64,000 nucleotides of DNA from a virus. Within the stretch, counting starts at the first letter, position 1; every line of letters begins with the position of its first letter. The DNA lies in the IMG/VR virus record IMGVR_UViG_3300031951_000083, positions 22,340 to 86,339 of that record; one strand, 5' to 3'. Made by a program: the position numbers and the translations under genes. The notes under the pieces are model-generated. The model had not been told where the DNA came from. It was given only the letters and a program-made list of their open reading frames with translations, and did not search any database. This document shows, piece after piece, positions 48,739-56,533 of the stretch.

Positions 48739-49560
48739 TTATGCGATTCTATTCACTGTAAAAATTACTCCTGGAGATTGTGGTATTGTACTACCTACAG
48801 GAGGTATGCTTGTTATAGCTGTTTTTCCTTGATTACTAGTCCATTTCAATGCCACTACATCATTAGCGGAAAGTGCTAAGAAAAGATTCACTGTCATGAG
48901 AGTGGCTCCTGGTGTACCACCATGGATAGTGGGAGTGGTAATATAACTAGCTGATTTAGAAACATTGTTTCCATTTACAGCAAACCACACTATAGCATCC
49001 TCAACATCATTACTAAAGTTTTCAAACTGAATGCTAAATTGTAGATTGTATGTTCCAGCGTTCACAATTGTTACATCTCCTGTCAGAGGATTGAGTGTCA
49101 CACCATTTGAAAGATCTGTTTGATCTAGAAGCACCTGTTTAGGCACACCAGCAGCAGTGAGTTGTGCTTGAGCAACGTCACTACCAATACTATGGTTAGA
49201 TCCACCAGAACTAGCTACACCTCTAGTGATTCCTGTAAATGTATTTCCAGATATTCCTGTGTATGCTATGATTTCTGTACCAATTCTTATATATCCAGGA
49301 GCATAGAATCCTGCTGTACTTGCCACTTGAATTGGACTAGTAGTATTGGAGTTCATCCCAGCTGTAAGAGTGGTGGCGCTATCAAATATGAAAGCTCCAT
49401 GATAAGCATCAGCTAATGTACCAGCAGGACCTGGAGGACCTTGAGGACCTGGAATACCCACATTACAAAGCTGACAACCAAGCTTTTCTAGTTGCTTGTT
49501 GATTTCCCACAGGAGATTTTCTTGTGGGCCCCAGCCTATCTGTCGTGAAGGTATAGCCAT
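48739..49560 (-). CDS. collagen-like virion protein with C1q/TNF-like head
   Basis: Start at 49560 gives 273 aa. A helical leader MAIPSRQIGWGPQENLLWEI is followed by a short collagen segment (GIPGPQGPPGPAG) and a beta-rich C-terminus with GTYNLQFSIQFENFS and LALSANDVVALKW, typical of trimeric C1q/TNF-like jelly rolls. A trimeric surface or tail fibre protein is likely. Confidence 0.75.
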   Translation of the reverse strand: MAIPSRQIGWGPQENLLWEINKQLEKLGCQLCNVGIPGPQGPPGPAGTLADAYHGAFIFDSATTLTAGMNSNTTSPIQVASTAGFYAPGYIRIGTEIIAYTGISGNTFTGITRGVASSGGSNHSIGSDVAQAQLTAAGVPKQVLLDQTDLSNGVTLNPLTGDVTIVNAGTYNLQFSIQFENFSNDVEDAIVWFAVNGNNVSKSASYITTPTIHGGTPGATLMTVNLFLALSANDVVALKWTSNQGKTAITSIPPVGSTIPQSPGVIFTVNRIA

Positions 49561-49565
49561 GTCTA

Positions 49566-49596
49566 CAAAATTAATTTTCAATTCGCAAATTACAAA
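49566..49596 (-). promoter_or_regulatory. late-region promoter
   Basis: On the minus strand TTTG (plus 49593-49596), 19 nt, TAATTTTG (plus 49566-49573), 5 nt before the ATG at 49560. Nearly leaderless. Confidence 0.75.
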
Positions 49597-49650
49597 GAGC
49601 TCTAACGAAATAGGTTAACCAATGTCGTTAAATCAGTATAACAAACTTTG

Positions 49651-49743
49651 TTATTTTCCTTGCCCTCTGTACTTACTTACATGCTTATCCTTTGGACCAG
49701 AAGATTTCTTTGCCTTCCCGCCTTTGCGTTTTCCAAAGGTCAT
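49651..49743 (-). CDS. 30-aa basic peptide
   Basis: MTFGKRKGGKAKKSSGPKDK and a VSKYRGQGK end; strongly basic like the 43-45 kb group. It lies 13 nt after the preceding gene. Tentative because of length. Confidence 0.45.
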   Translation of the reverse strand: MTFGKRKGGKAKKSSGPKDKHVSKYRGQGK

Positions 49744-49756
49744 TTTGTTATTAGTG

Positions 49757-49981
49757 TTATTCCCCTTTGCCATTCTTAGATTCTTTTACTTTGAGTTTGA
49801 GACGAGAGATTTCAGCTTCAGCTGCATCTTTAGAGTCAGCTACAAAGACTTCATGTTTAGTTACAACTCTACATGAAACAGGACCTGTAAGACGTACTAC
49901 GTTCTTACCGTCATGTAAAAGTACCCACTTGTTGTCTACAACAGTGTCTTTGGTACCAAATGAATTAGTTTGTACGTACAT
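49757..49981 (-). CDS. hypothetical protein
   Basis: This 74-aa protein has a small beta domain (KWVLLHDGKNVVRLTGPVSC) and a charged C-terminal helix (AEAEISRLKLKVKESKNG). Not recognised. Confidence 0.6.
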   Translation of the reverse strand: MYVQTNSFGTKDTVVDNKWVLLHDGKNVVRLTGPVSCRVVTKHEVFVADSKDAAEAEISRLKLKVKESKNGKGE

Positions 49982-49984
49982 AAG

Positions 49985-51025
49985 TTATGGTTGAGTGTAT
50001 GTAACAGTGGCTCCTCTATCAATAAGGATACCTATCAGAGTAAGAGCATTTTGAGTTGGTTCAGGTAAGTTTTCCAAAAACAGTTCACCTACCCAAGTTG
50101 TAGTGCCGTTAGTACCATCAAGATCAATCAACAACTGTAATAACTCTTCAACGTTGTCCCAATTGATGTTTGGACTATTGTCAAAACTGATACTAAAAGG
50201 CATTTGTTTAGCTCCAACTGGTAGCACTAGATTAGTAATACCAGGAAAGAACCTAAGATCACCATTTTCATAGATGAAAGTAGTATTAGATATATCAAGT
50301 GTATCTAAAGCAAAACCAAATGAAAAGTTAGCTAAGAACATTTCTTTGATGGTACAAGCTGGTGTGATAAAACTGTTAAGGTCACTTTGTCCACTGTTAC
50401 CGTAGAAATCAAGACTTTCTATAGTAACACCAGCAGGAAAAGCATTACTTAAATCTGTATTAACATCAAGTATAGAAGTGTTGTAGTTTATGTCACTAAT
50501 CCTAACTAAACCTTCACCTCTCACTTTAGGGAAACAACCGTTAAACTCAAAATAACCTTGTACACCACCGTCATTAATACCTACGTACTGAACGTTAGGA
50601 GAAAAGGTTATCCATTCTAAAGAAGTGCAATCATAGATACTGATACCACTGTCATCATAACCATCTGTGCTAACATACTTTGTACCGTTAATGATGATTT
50701 CTTTGATATTAGGAGTAATCCCCTCATAAGCATCAACTCTGATGTTTATCTCAGTAAGCTCTATGTCAGGAGTTAAATTGACAGGACCACTGACAGGTGT
50801 AATAAAACCATCTGCGTTGTAAAAGATATACTGACCAGCGTTTGTACAACTGATTTCAACTCGTTCCTGAAAAGATCCTCCTTCACCAGGAATGATCTGA
50901 ACACTGGGTTGTGTAGAACTAGTTATTCCAGAAGATTTTAGAACGTCTAGCATAGTTCTACGTACTTCAGGTCGTCTGAAGAACTTTGAAATAGTATCTC
51001 CTAAATAAGATGCAAGGTTAATCAT
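49985..51025 (-). CDS. virion protein with LRR-like repeats
   Basis: This 346-aa protein has an N-terminal helical leader (MINLASYLGDTISKFFRRPE), a middle beta domain, and repeats with LRR character (ESLDFYGNSGQSDLN, IKEMFLANFSFGFALDTLDI). The C-terminal end ALTLIGILIDRGATVTYTQP resembles that of the LRR protein at 46297. Probably an adhesin or decoration protein. Confidence 0.6.
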   Translation of the reverse strand: MINLASYLGDTISKFFRRPEVRRTMLDVLKSSGITSSTQPSVQIIPGEGGSFQERVEISCTNAGQYIFYNADGFITPVSGPVNLTPDIELTEINIRVDAYEGITPNIKEIIINGTKYVSTDGYDDSGISIYDCTSLEWITFSPNVQYVGINDGGVQGYFEFNGCFPKVRGEGLVRISDINYNTSILDVNTDLSNAFPAGVTIESLDFYGNSGQSDLNSFITPACTIKEMFLANFSFGFALDTLDISNTTFIYENGDLRFFPGITNLVLPVGAKQMPFSISFDNSPNINWDNVEELLQLLIDLDGTNGTTTWVGELFLENLPEPTQNALTLIGILIDRGATVTYTQP

Positions 51026-51041
51026 TGTGTAAAATTAAGAA

Positions 51042-51581
51042 TTATTTACTAAATTGATTGAGAACGTGAGCAATACGTTTTGAAATAGTGTGTTTATTAG
51101 CCTGATATAGCTTCATGTCTAGGGAATTACTGATAAAGCACACTTCGATTAGAATGTTTTCTGCATTAGGTCTCATCCAAGCAAGTGATTTTCTAGCAGT
51201 GAGAGTTTCAGGTTTCACACCTCTATCTCTAAATCCTAAAGCAGAAAATACACTCAAAAGAGCTCTCGCAAGTTTTTTCTCAAAGTCAGATGCTACTGTA
51301 GGAATAATTACTTCACTACCTCTAGCTTCAGGATTGCCAGCAGCATTCCAATGAATATCTACCAGAATGTCCTTATCACTGAACTTTCCTCTCAACCAAG
51401 CAAGGGTTTGGGATAATGCGTTACGGTTATCGTCAGTTAAAGCATTGATACCCAACGCCTTAAGTTCAACAATAATGAGATCTCTCAGCTCAATAGCCAA
51501 GTCTCTCTCAATATAGCCGTTACCTGATGCACCAGGGTCTGTACCACCGTGACCAGCAGATATGATGATTTTTCTAGCCAT
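51042..51581 (-). CDS. N-acetylmuramoyl-L-alanine amidase (endolysin)
   Basis: Start at 51581 gives 179 aa. MARKIIISAGHGGTDPGASG carries the first Zn ligand (H11), ERDLAIEL the Glu ligand (E25), VDIHWNAA the second His (H77), and ENILIEVCFISN the catalytic Glu. This is the Amidase_3 family. It cuts the peptide from N-acetylmuramic acid for host lysis. The gene overlaps the holin candidate by 8 nt. No signal peptide, so export depends on a holin. Confidence 0.92.
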   Translation of the reverse strand: MARKIIISAGHGGTDPGASGNGYIERDLAIELRDLIIVELKALGINALTDDNRNALSQTLAWLRGKFSDKDILVDIHWNAAGNPEARGSEVIIPTVASDFEKKLARALLSVFSALGFRDRGVKPETLTARKSLAWMRPNAENILIEVCFISNSLDMKLYQANKHTISKRIAHVLNQFSK

Positions 51582-51789
51582 TTTCTTCAGGATTTTCTGT
51601 AAAGAAGTTAGAAATGAATTTACCCAACACTGACACAATACTGATAGTTACACCTATTTTAGGATGATCATTTAAAACAGCAAAGCCAGCAGCAACGCTA
51701 CCAGCAGCAAACAAACTATCTCCAAATACCCTCACTCTCTTAGGAGTGGGTGCAAAGTAGTATTTCCATCCAAATTTTGTCTTTGCCAT
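51574..51789 (-). CDS. holin candidate
   Basis: This 71-aa protein has a basic N-terminus (MAKTKFGWKYYFAPTPKRVR) and two weakly hydrophobic helices (SLFAAGSVAAGFAVL, IGVTISIVSVLGKFI). Direct overlap with the amidase gene supports a holin. Confidence 0.6.
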   Translation of the reverse strand: MAKTKFGWKYYFAPTPKRVRVFGDSLFAAGSVAAGFAVLNDHPKIGVTISIVSVLGKFISNFFTENPEENG

Positions 51790-51791
51790 GA

Positions 51792-52403
51792 CTATCTGAA
51801 TTTAATTTTCCAGTAAGAGCCCACTCCATATACAACTTGACCATTTGTTTGAAGTCCTACTGACCCTGTAAAAATTTGGTCTTTTTTGTTTTTGAACAGA
51901 AGTCCAGCTCTAACCTGATTGATTATATTAGTTTGCGAACCTGTAACATCTCCTCCTACGTATAGCTGATTAACGGGTTTTGGTGGAACAAGGATGTATT
52001 CCTTAATTGTGCGAGATTTCACTTGAGTTTCGTATTTCCTACTTACAATAAGGTTCTTTTGCACTGTGTCAATCACTTTCACATAACCATTACTGTCAAT
52101 AGGAATTGAATCCTTTTGAACATTCTTTGCTAAAAGCATAGCTACAGCCTCTTGATATTGGAGCACTAAACCAGCATAATTGCTATCTGGAAGGTAGATG
52201 AGAGAATCTTTAGAACTCATCTTGATAGTGTTAATCACCTGAGGTTTAGTATATATCACACTGTCATGCACCACCCATACAGTGTCACGAACAATTGTAG
52301 GAATAGGCTTCTCTACAGGCTTCTCTGAACATCTTTGTACAAAAAGGATGGCCACAAGAAATAGCACCAAAAGATTTACCAAATTACTTACAACAAACTT
52401 CAT
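51792..52403 (-). CDS. spanin-like envelope protein
   Basis: This 203-aa protein has an N-terminal membrane helix (LVNLLVLFLVAILFVQRCSE), a periplasmic helical middle (QYQEAVAMLLAKNV) and a C-terminal segment of alternating beta strands (QLYVGGDVTGSQTNII, VVYGVGSYWKIKFR) like an outer-membrane hairpin. Next to holin and amidase genes, it could span both membranes as a one-protein spanin. Confidence 0.5.
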   Translation of the reverse strand: MKFVVSNLVNLLVLFLVAILFVQRCSEKPVEKPIPTIVRDTVWVVHDSVIYTKPQVINTIKMSSKDSLIYLPDSNYAGLVLQYQEAVAMLLAKNVQKDSIPIDSNGYVKVIDTVQKNLIVSRKYETQVKSRTIKEYILVPPKPVNQLYVGGDVTGSQTNIINQVRAGLLFKNKKDQIFTGSVGLQTNGQVVYGVGSYWKIKFR

Positions 52404-52408
52404 GTTGG

Positions 52409-52726
52409 TTATTTTACATTAGAATAGACAGAAACTGCATACTGAATTATTGTTGCAACTGCAACAATGATAGCAATAGTCCAAGTAACCTTTCTCTTAA
52501 ACTCTTCTTGTTTCTCCACTTTCTTTTCCAGCTCTTTGATCTTGTCTTTCAACACATCAATATCATTGACAAATCCTCCAGTTTTAGTGAGAGGGTTTCC
52601 CAAGATAGCGTCTACAACCTGAGTGAGCTTTGTGTCTATGGAGCCAATCTTTTCCTCCATATCAAACAGACGCTGATCCATGCTCTTTAATTCTTGTTTT
52701 ACTTGTTCTTCAAAAATGTTTTCCAT
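52409..52726 (-). CDS. coiled-coil membrane protein, second holin/antiholin candidate
   Basis: Start at 52726 (MENIFEEQVKQELKSMDQRL) gives 105 aa. A long coiled coil (VLKDKIKELEKKVEKQEEFK) is followed by one C-terminal helix (WTIAIIVAVATIIQYAV). The layout matches XhlA-like hemolysin/holin proteins. Confidence 0.6.
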   Translation of the reverse strand: MENIFEEQVKQELKSMDQRLFDMEEKIGSIDTKLTQVVDAILGNPLTKTGGFVNDIDVLKDKIKELEKKVEKQEEFKRKVTWTIAIIVAVATIIQYAVSVYSNVK

Positions 52727-52757
52727 GTTAAACACATAACAGTAGGGATTAAAAAAT

Positions 52758-52800
52758 AAAACACGCTATCTCCCAACTCAGGGGGGAAACACGTGTTATA
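52758..52800. repeat. hairpin upstream of the divergent gene pair
   Basis: AACACG and CGTGTT pair around an inner CTCCC/GGGGG-type stem. It lies in the 160-nt gap between the leftward lysis group and the rightward glycosyltransferase, and may insulate the two. Confidence 0.5.
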
Positions 52801-52849
52801 TAGTTAAAATAAAATGAATAGGACTTAAGCCCGCAAGGTAAAAAATACA

Positions 52850-52881
52850 TTTGAAACTACCAAATTTTTTTTCTAATTTCG
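52850..52881 (+). promoter_or_regulatory. promoter of the two-domain glycosyltransferase
   Basis: TTTG (52850-52853), 20 nt, TAATTTCG (52874-52881); the ATG at 52887 is 5 nt downstream, so the mRNA is nearly leaderless. It gives this gene expression independent of the surrounding late operons. Confidence 0.65.
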
Positions 52882-52886
52882 TGACT

Positions 52887-54959
52887 ATGAAAATACTGTA
52901 CGTAGCACCTCATTTATCTACAGGAGGTATGCCAGCATTTCTACTTAAAAGGATCAAGGTCCTACAAAAATACACAGATGTAGACATTCATGTTGTAGAA
53001 TATGACAATCACAGTGACCATTTTATCGTACAGAAGAGTCAAATTAAGAATCGCATAGCCAAGTTCTGGACATTGGGTGAGGATAAAATGGAGCTCATAG
53101 ACATTATCAGAAGCAACAATATTGATATTGTGCACATAGAGGAGATGGTGGAGGATGGCTATAACAACTGGTCTGAGCAGGTGAGAGAAGGAATCTATGC
53201 ACCAGACAGAACATGGAGGGTGATAGAAACCTGCCACAACATTGTGTTCAAACCAGACATTGAGAAGCGCTACCAACCAGATGCATATGCATTCTGTACC
53301 CCATACCACCTGAAGACATTTGTAAACATGCCTTCTCCTAAGTATGTAATCCAACATCCTATAGAAAAAAGGAAGATGAAACCTGTTCCAATTGATTTTG
53401 GACCAGGGAAACACGTGTTAAATGTTGGATTATGGACTCCTGGCAAGAACCAGAAAGAAGCTGTAGAGCTGGCCAAACAAATGCCAGATGTACATTTTCA
53501 CTTTGTAGGAAACCAGGCTGATAACTTTGAACACTACTGGGGTCCTATTATGAAAGATGTTCCTCCGAATGTACATGTGTGGGGAGAGAGAATTGATGTA
53601 GGAAGCTTTATGGCAGGCTGTGATTTGTTTATGTTCAACAGTGTTTTTGAATGTAACCCGTTGGTAATCAGAGAGATAATTGGTTTTGGTAAGCCCATCA
53701 TTGCTAGGAACCTGCATCAGTATGATGGCATGTTCGATGACTATATTGTTGAACTAGATCCTACCAGATTGAAAGAACAGGTGTATGAGCAATTGAGCAA
53801 CCCTAAGACATATGACATTCCTGAGAATCAGGAGGAAGAATTTGCCAAAGCTCACATCAGTATGTACACAAGTACATTAATGGCTCCAAAACAAGTTGAT
53901 GAATACATCACCATCACTAATCATTTTGTACATGGACCATTTATTGAAATCAAAGGTAGATCTAAATCAAAGTTCCGTGTAGAGTTTTATGATGAACAGA
54001 ACGTCTGTCAATACAGCACGGTTATAGGTGTGCAGCACTGGGCAAAGGTGAATAGACAATGGTACACCAAGTGGACTATAAAAGTGTGGAAGGATGATAG
54101 TATATACTACCAGTATACACTAAACTATACAGATAAGCGTGTCTATATTGCATTAGATAGTAAATCCTTAGGAGACAGCATTGCATGGATGCCTTATGTG
54201 CTAGAGTTTAAGAAGAAGCATAATTGTCATGTGATTGTCAGTACGTTTAAGAACTTTCTGTTTAAAGATGCATATCCAGAGCTTGAATTTGTAGAGCCAG
54301 GTGCTCCCGTAAATAACATCTTTGGTAACTATACAATTGGCTGGTTCTATAATCCTGACAAAGAACCAGAACTTTGTAACACTATTCCTTTACAGAAAGC
54401 TGCATCTAACATCTTAGGTCTTGAATATCAAGAGATTAAAGCAAGACTTGCATACAATCCTGATGTACAAAAGAGAAAGCTTGTTACCATTGCCACCAAC
54501 TCTACAGCTGGTTGTAAGTTCTGGACCAAGGAAGGTTGGCAAGAGGTGATTAACTATCTGGTGGAACAGGGATATGAAGTGGTGAATGTTTCTCTGGAGG
54601 ACAATCCGTTCAACAATTGTGATCAATTATATGACAGATCCCTAGAGAAAGTTATGGATAAGATTGCAGAGAGTGAGTTCTTTATTGGGTTAAGTTCAGG
54701 ACTCAGCTGGCTAGCTTGGGCTATGGAGAAACCTGTTATTATGATTGCAAATTTCACACAACCTAATCATGAATTTTATTGCATGCGTCCAGTGAAGACA
54801 GATGTGTGTAATGGCTGTTGGAACAAACCACAATATAGATTTGATCCAGGAGATTGGAATTGGTGTCCTCTGTACAAGAATACAGACAGAATGCATGAGT
54901 GTCAGAAATCAATTACAGCAGAAATGGTATATAAAGAAATAAAAAAAGCAGGCTATTGA
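52887..54959 (+). CDS. two-domain glycosyltransferase, heptosyltransferase-like with Cys finger
   Basis: Start at ATG 52887 gives 690 aa. The N-terminal half is GT4-like (MKILYVAPHLSTGGMPAFLL, HVLNVGLWTPGKNQKEAVEL, FNSVFECNPLVIREIIGFGK). The C-terminal half is GT9/heptosyltransferase-like (YIALDSKSLGDSIAWMPYVL, FFIGLSSGLSWLAWAMEKPV) and ends in a four-Cys segment DVCNGCWNKPQYRFDPGDWN, WCPLYKN, HECQKSIT. This C-terminal part closely resembles autotransporter O-heptosyltransferases (BAHT/TibC type) with their metal finger. It stands alone on the plus strand with its own promoter, like a phage moron, and may glycosylate virion or host surface proteins. Confidence 0.75.
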   Translation: MKILYVAPHLSTGGMPAFLLKRIKVLQKYTDVDIHVVEYDNHSDHFIVQKSQIKNRIAKFWTLGEDKMELIDIIRSNNIDIVHIEEMVEDGYNNWSEQVREGIYAPDRTWRVIETCHNIVFKPDIEKRYQPDAYAFCTPYHLKTFVNMPSPKYVIQHPIEKRKMKPVPIDFGPGKHVLNVGLWTPGKNQKEAVELAKQMPDVHFHFVGNQADNFEHYWGPIMKDVPPNVHVWGERIDVGSFMAGCDLFMFNSVFECNPLVIREIIGFGKPIIARNLHQYDGMFDDYIVELDPTRLKEQVYEQLSNPKTYDIPENQEEEFAKAHISMYTSTLMAPKQVDEYITITNHFVHGPFIEIKGRSKSKFRVEFYDEQNVCQYSTVIGVQHWAKVNRQWYTKWTIKVWKDDSIYYQYTLNYTDKRVYIALDSKSLGDSIAWMPYVLEFKKKHNCHVIVSTFKNFLFKDAYPELEFVEPGAPVNNIFGNYTIGWFYNPDKEPELCNTIPLQKAASNILGLEYQEIKARLAYNPDVQKRKLVTIATNSTAGCKFWTKEGWQEVINYLVEQGYEVVNVSLEDNPFNNCDQLYDRSLEKVMDKIAESEFFIGLSSGLSWLAWAMEKPVIMIANFTQPNHEFYCMRPVKTDVCNGCWNKPQYRFDPGDWNWCPLYKNTDRMHECQKSITAEMVYKEIKKAGY

Positions 54960-54968
54960 GCCTGCTTT
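54945..54968. terminator. bidirectional terminator overlapping two stop codons
   Basis: AAAGCAGGCT and AGCCTGCTTT form a perfect 10-bp stem with loop ATTG. The TGA of the rightward gene and the TAG of the leftward gene both fall within it, and the two genes overlap by 7 nt tail to tail. Confidence 0.9.
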
Positions 54969-55306
54969 AATTCTTCGTTCAGTTCAATGATATAGTTGCA
55001 AAGAACGCCCCACTTCATTTTTGTAAACAGAGATTTCAATTTCTCAAAGTCACTGTCTTCAAGTTCAAGAGTGGCTTCTGTTGCAAGAAACTCATCTGAA
55101 GGCTCTTGTTTTTCATCCTTGATGGTAAACTTGTCTTTGAAAGCGTCAATCTTCTCAAGAAGTCTAAGACGTTTCATCATTTCATCAATGTCATAACCAC
55201 CTTGTTCAGGACTATTCACCGCCATTCTTAGAAGAGCATGAGTGGTAAGAACTGTAGGAACACCGTTAATTTCTTCCTTGACCACTTTCAAGTTGATTGA
55301 TTTCAT
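54953..55306 (-). CDS. hypothetical late protein
   Basis: This 117-aa helical protein (MKSINLKVVKEEINGVPTVL, DEMMKRLRLLEKIDAF) is acidic in its second half. It could be a small tail or assembly protein. Not recognised. Confidence 0.6.
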   Translation of the reverse strand: MKSINLKVVKEEINGVPTVLTTHALLRMAVNSPEQGGYDIDEMMKRLRLLEKIDAFKDKFTIKDEKQEPSDEFLATEATLELEDSDFEKLKSLFTKMKWGVLCNYIIELNEELKQAQ

Positions 55307-55325
55307 ACGTTTTGAAGATTTAACT

Positions 55326-55333
55326 CAAAGATA
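55326..55333 (-). promoter_or_regulatory. -7 element TATCTTTG
   Basis: On the minus strand TATCTTTG lies 19 nt before the ATG at 55306. The -33 box is weak. Confidence 0.5.
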
Positions 55334-55341
55334 GGTAATTT

Positions 55342-55653
55342 TTAAATTGGTTCACATTCTCCAGCATAAATAATTTCCATACCACTACCAGTGATCGAAC
55401 CTGTTTTACAACAAATTACATTTTCCAAACCTACAGGAAGACCACTATCATCTACACTTGTACCATCACAACTGATGTAAGATAGAAAGTTTCTGTCATC
55501 TTTTACAGAGATTTTGTAAAGAGAACAAGGACCTGAAGGAGGAGCTAATGTTGTAGTGGATGTGGTTGTAACTGGATCTTTCTGTCCTTTAAGGATAAGA
55601 TACACCAGTACAACACATGCAATTGCTACAATAATGACAAAAAGTGTGTTCAT
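55342..55653 (-). CDS. membrane-anchored protein with Thr-rich linker
   Basis: This 103-aa protein has an N-terminal helix (TLFVIIVAIACVVLVYLIL), then PVTTTSTTTLAPPSGPCS and a Cys-containing domain (SYISCDGTSVDDSGLP, VICCKTGS). The Thr-rich linker repeats the theme at 47308 and 48584. Confidence 0.65.
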   Translation of the reverse strand: MNTLFVIIVAIACVVLVYLILKGQKDPVTTTSTTTLAPPSGPCSLYKISVKDDRNFLSYISCDGTSVDDSGLPVGLENVICCKTGSITGSGMEIIYAGECEPI

Positions 55654-55670
55654 ATTTATTTGATTTTAGA

Positions 55671-55678
55671 CAAAGGTA
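55671..55678 (-). promoter_or_regulatory. -7 element TACCTTTG
   Basis: On the minus strand TACCTTTG lies 17 nt before the ATG at 55653. The -33 box is unclear. Confidence 0.45.
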
Positions 55679-55705
55679 GCTAATTTTATCAAGAGTTAAA
55701 GGTTT

Positions 55706-56524
55706 TTAACAACCGTATCCATTAAGGTTAATTGTTCCATCAGTAGAAGAAGAAATACACACATCCGTTACGCTAATAGGATCTGATGGTCCAACAAATG
55801 TCTGACCACTACCTGTTGTATTTCCAGAAGAAATTGTGACAGTAACATTAATTACACCAATGTTTAGTGTAGTAACATCAACAGTAAAAGTTACAGTTGA
55901 TGTAGCAGGTGATTGTAACGTAACATCTGCTGTTACATAATAATCGCTTAGGTCTAAATAGAAAGAACCTTGAAGGTTTGTCACTGTATTTCCACAAACT
56001 CCAGTGGCATTTATTGTTGCAGCATAAGTACCTGACGCACTATCATAGAATGTCCAATTATTCACCGTAAACCAATTTGGTGTACCCCCAATCACAACAA
56101 CAAAATATATTCCAGAAGAGCTACCTCCAACTTGAAATAATGTAGAAGGTGTAAATATTTGTGTACCTGCTGTAAAAGATCCGTTCCAATAGATAGTTGA
56201 TGTAGGTGCTCCAGCGTAGCTCGAACATGCTGATCCACTAGAGGTCCATCCTTCCAGTCTAACTTTTGCAGATGAATAGTAAAATGTCGCAGAGTTTTGA
56301 AAATTAGCTTTCAGATTACTCTTTACAACTAATTGATTACTAGCCTTTGCAGCAAATGGAGAATATGCTGTATCTAAACTAACATACGTACTAGCTTCAC
56401 TCTTAGTGATAGACTTTGTACCAGAAGGAATAGTTGTAAGCTGCTGAAACAAACCAAGTGTTACAGCATCTTTCAAATTATCTAAAGATACAGTTTGATT
56501 ATTAGCTATGTCAACATATCCCAT
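55706..56524 (-). CDS. beta-rich virion protein
   Basis: This 272-aa protein opens MGYVDIANNQTVSLDNLKDA, contains ITKSEASTYVSLDTAYSPFA (a pattern frequent in Bacteroidota phage tail proteins) and is otherwise Ser/Thr/Gly-rich beta sequence. It follows the tail fibre gene, so a tail tip or receptor protein is likely. Confidence 0.65.
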   Translation of the reverse strand: MGYVDIANNQTVSLDNLKDAVTLGLFQQLTTIPSGTKSITKSEASTYVSLDTAYSPFAAKASNQLVVKSNLKANFQNSATFYYSSAKVRLEGWTSSGSACSSYAGAPTSTIYWNGSFTAGTQIFTPSTLFQVGGSSSGIYFVVVIGGTPNWFTVNNWTFYDSASGTYAATINATGVCGNTVTNLQGSFYLDLSDYYVTADVTLQSPATSTVTFTVDVTTLNIGVINVTVTISSGNTTGSGQTFVGPSDPISVTDVCISSSTDGTINLNGYGC

Positions 56525-56533
56525 GTCACAAAG

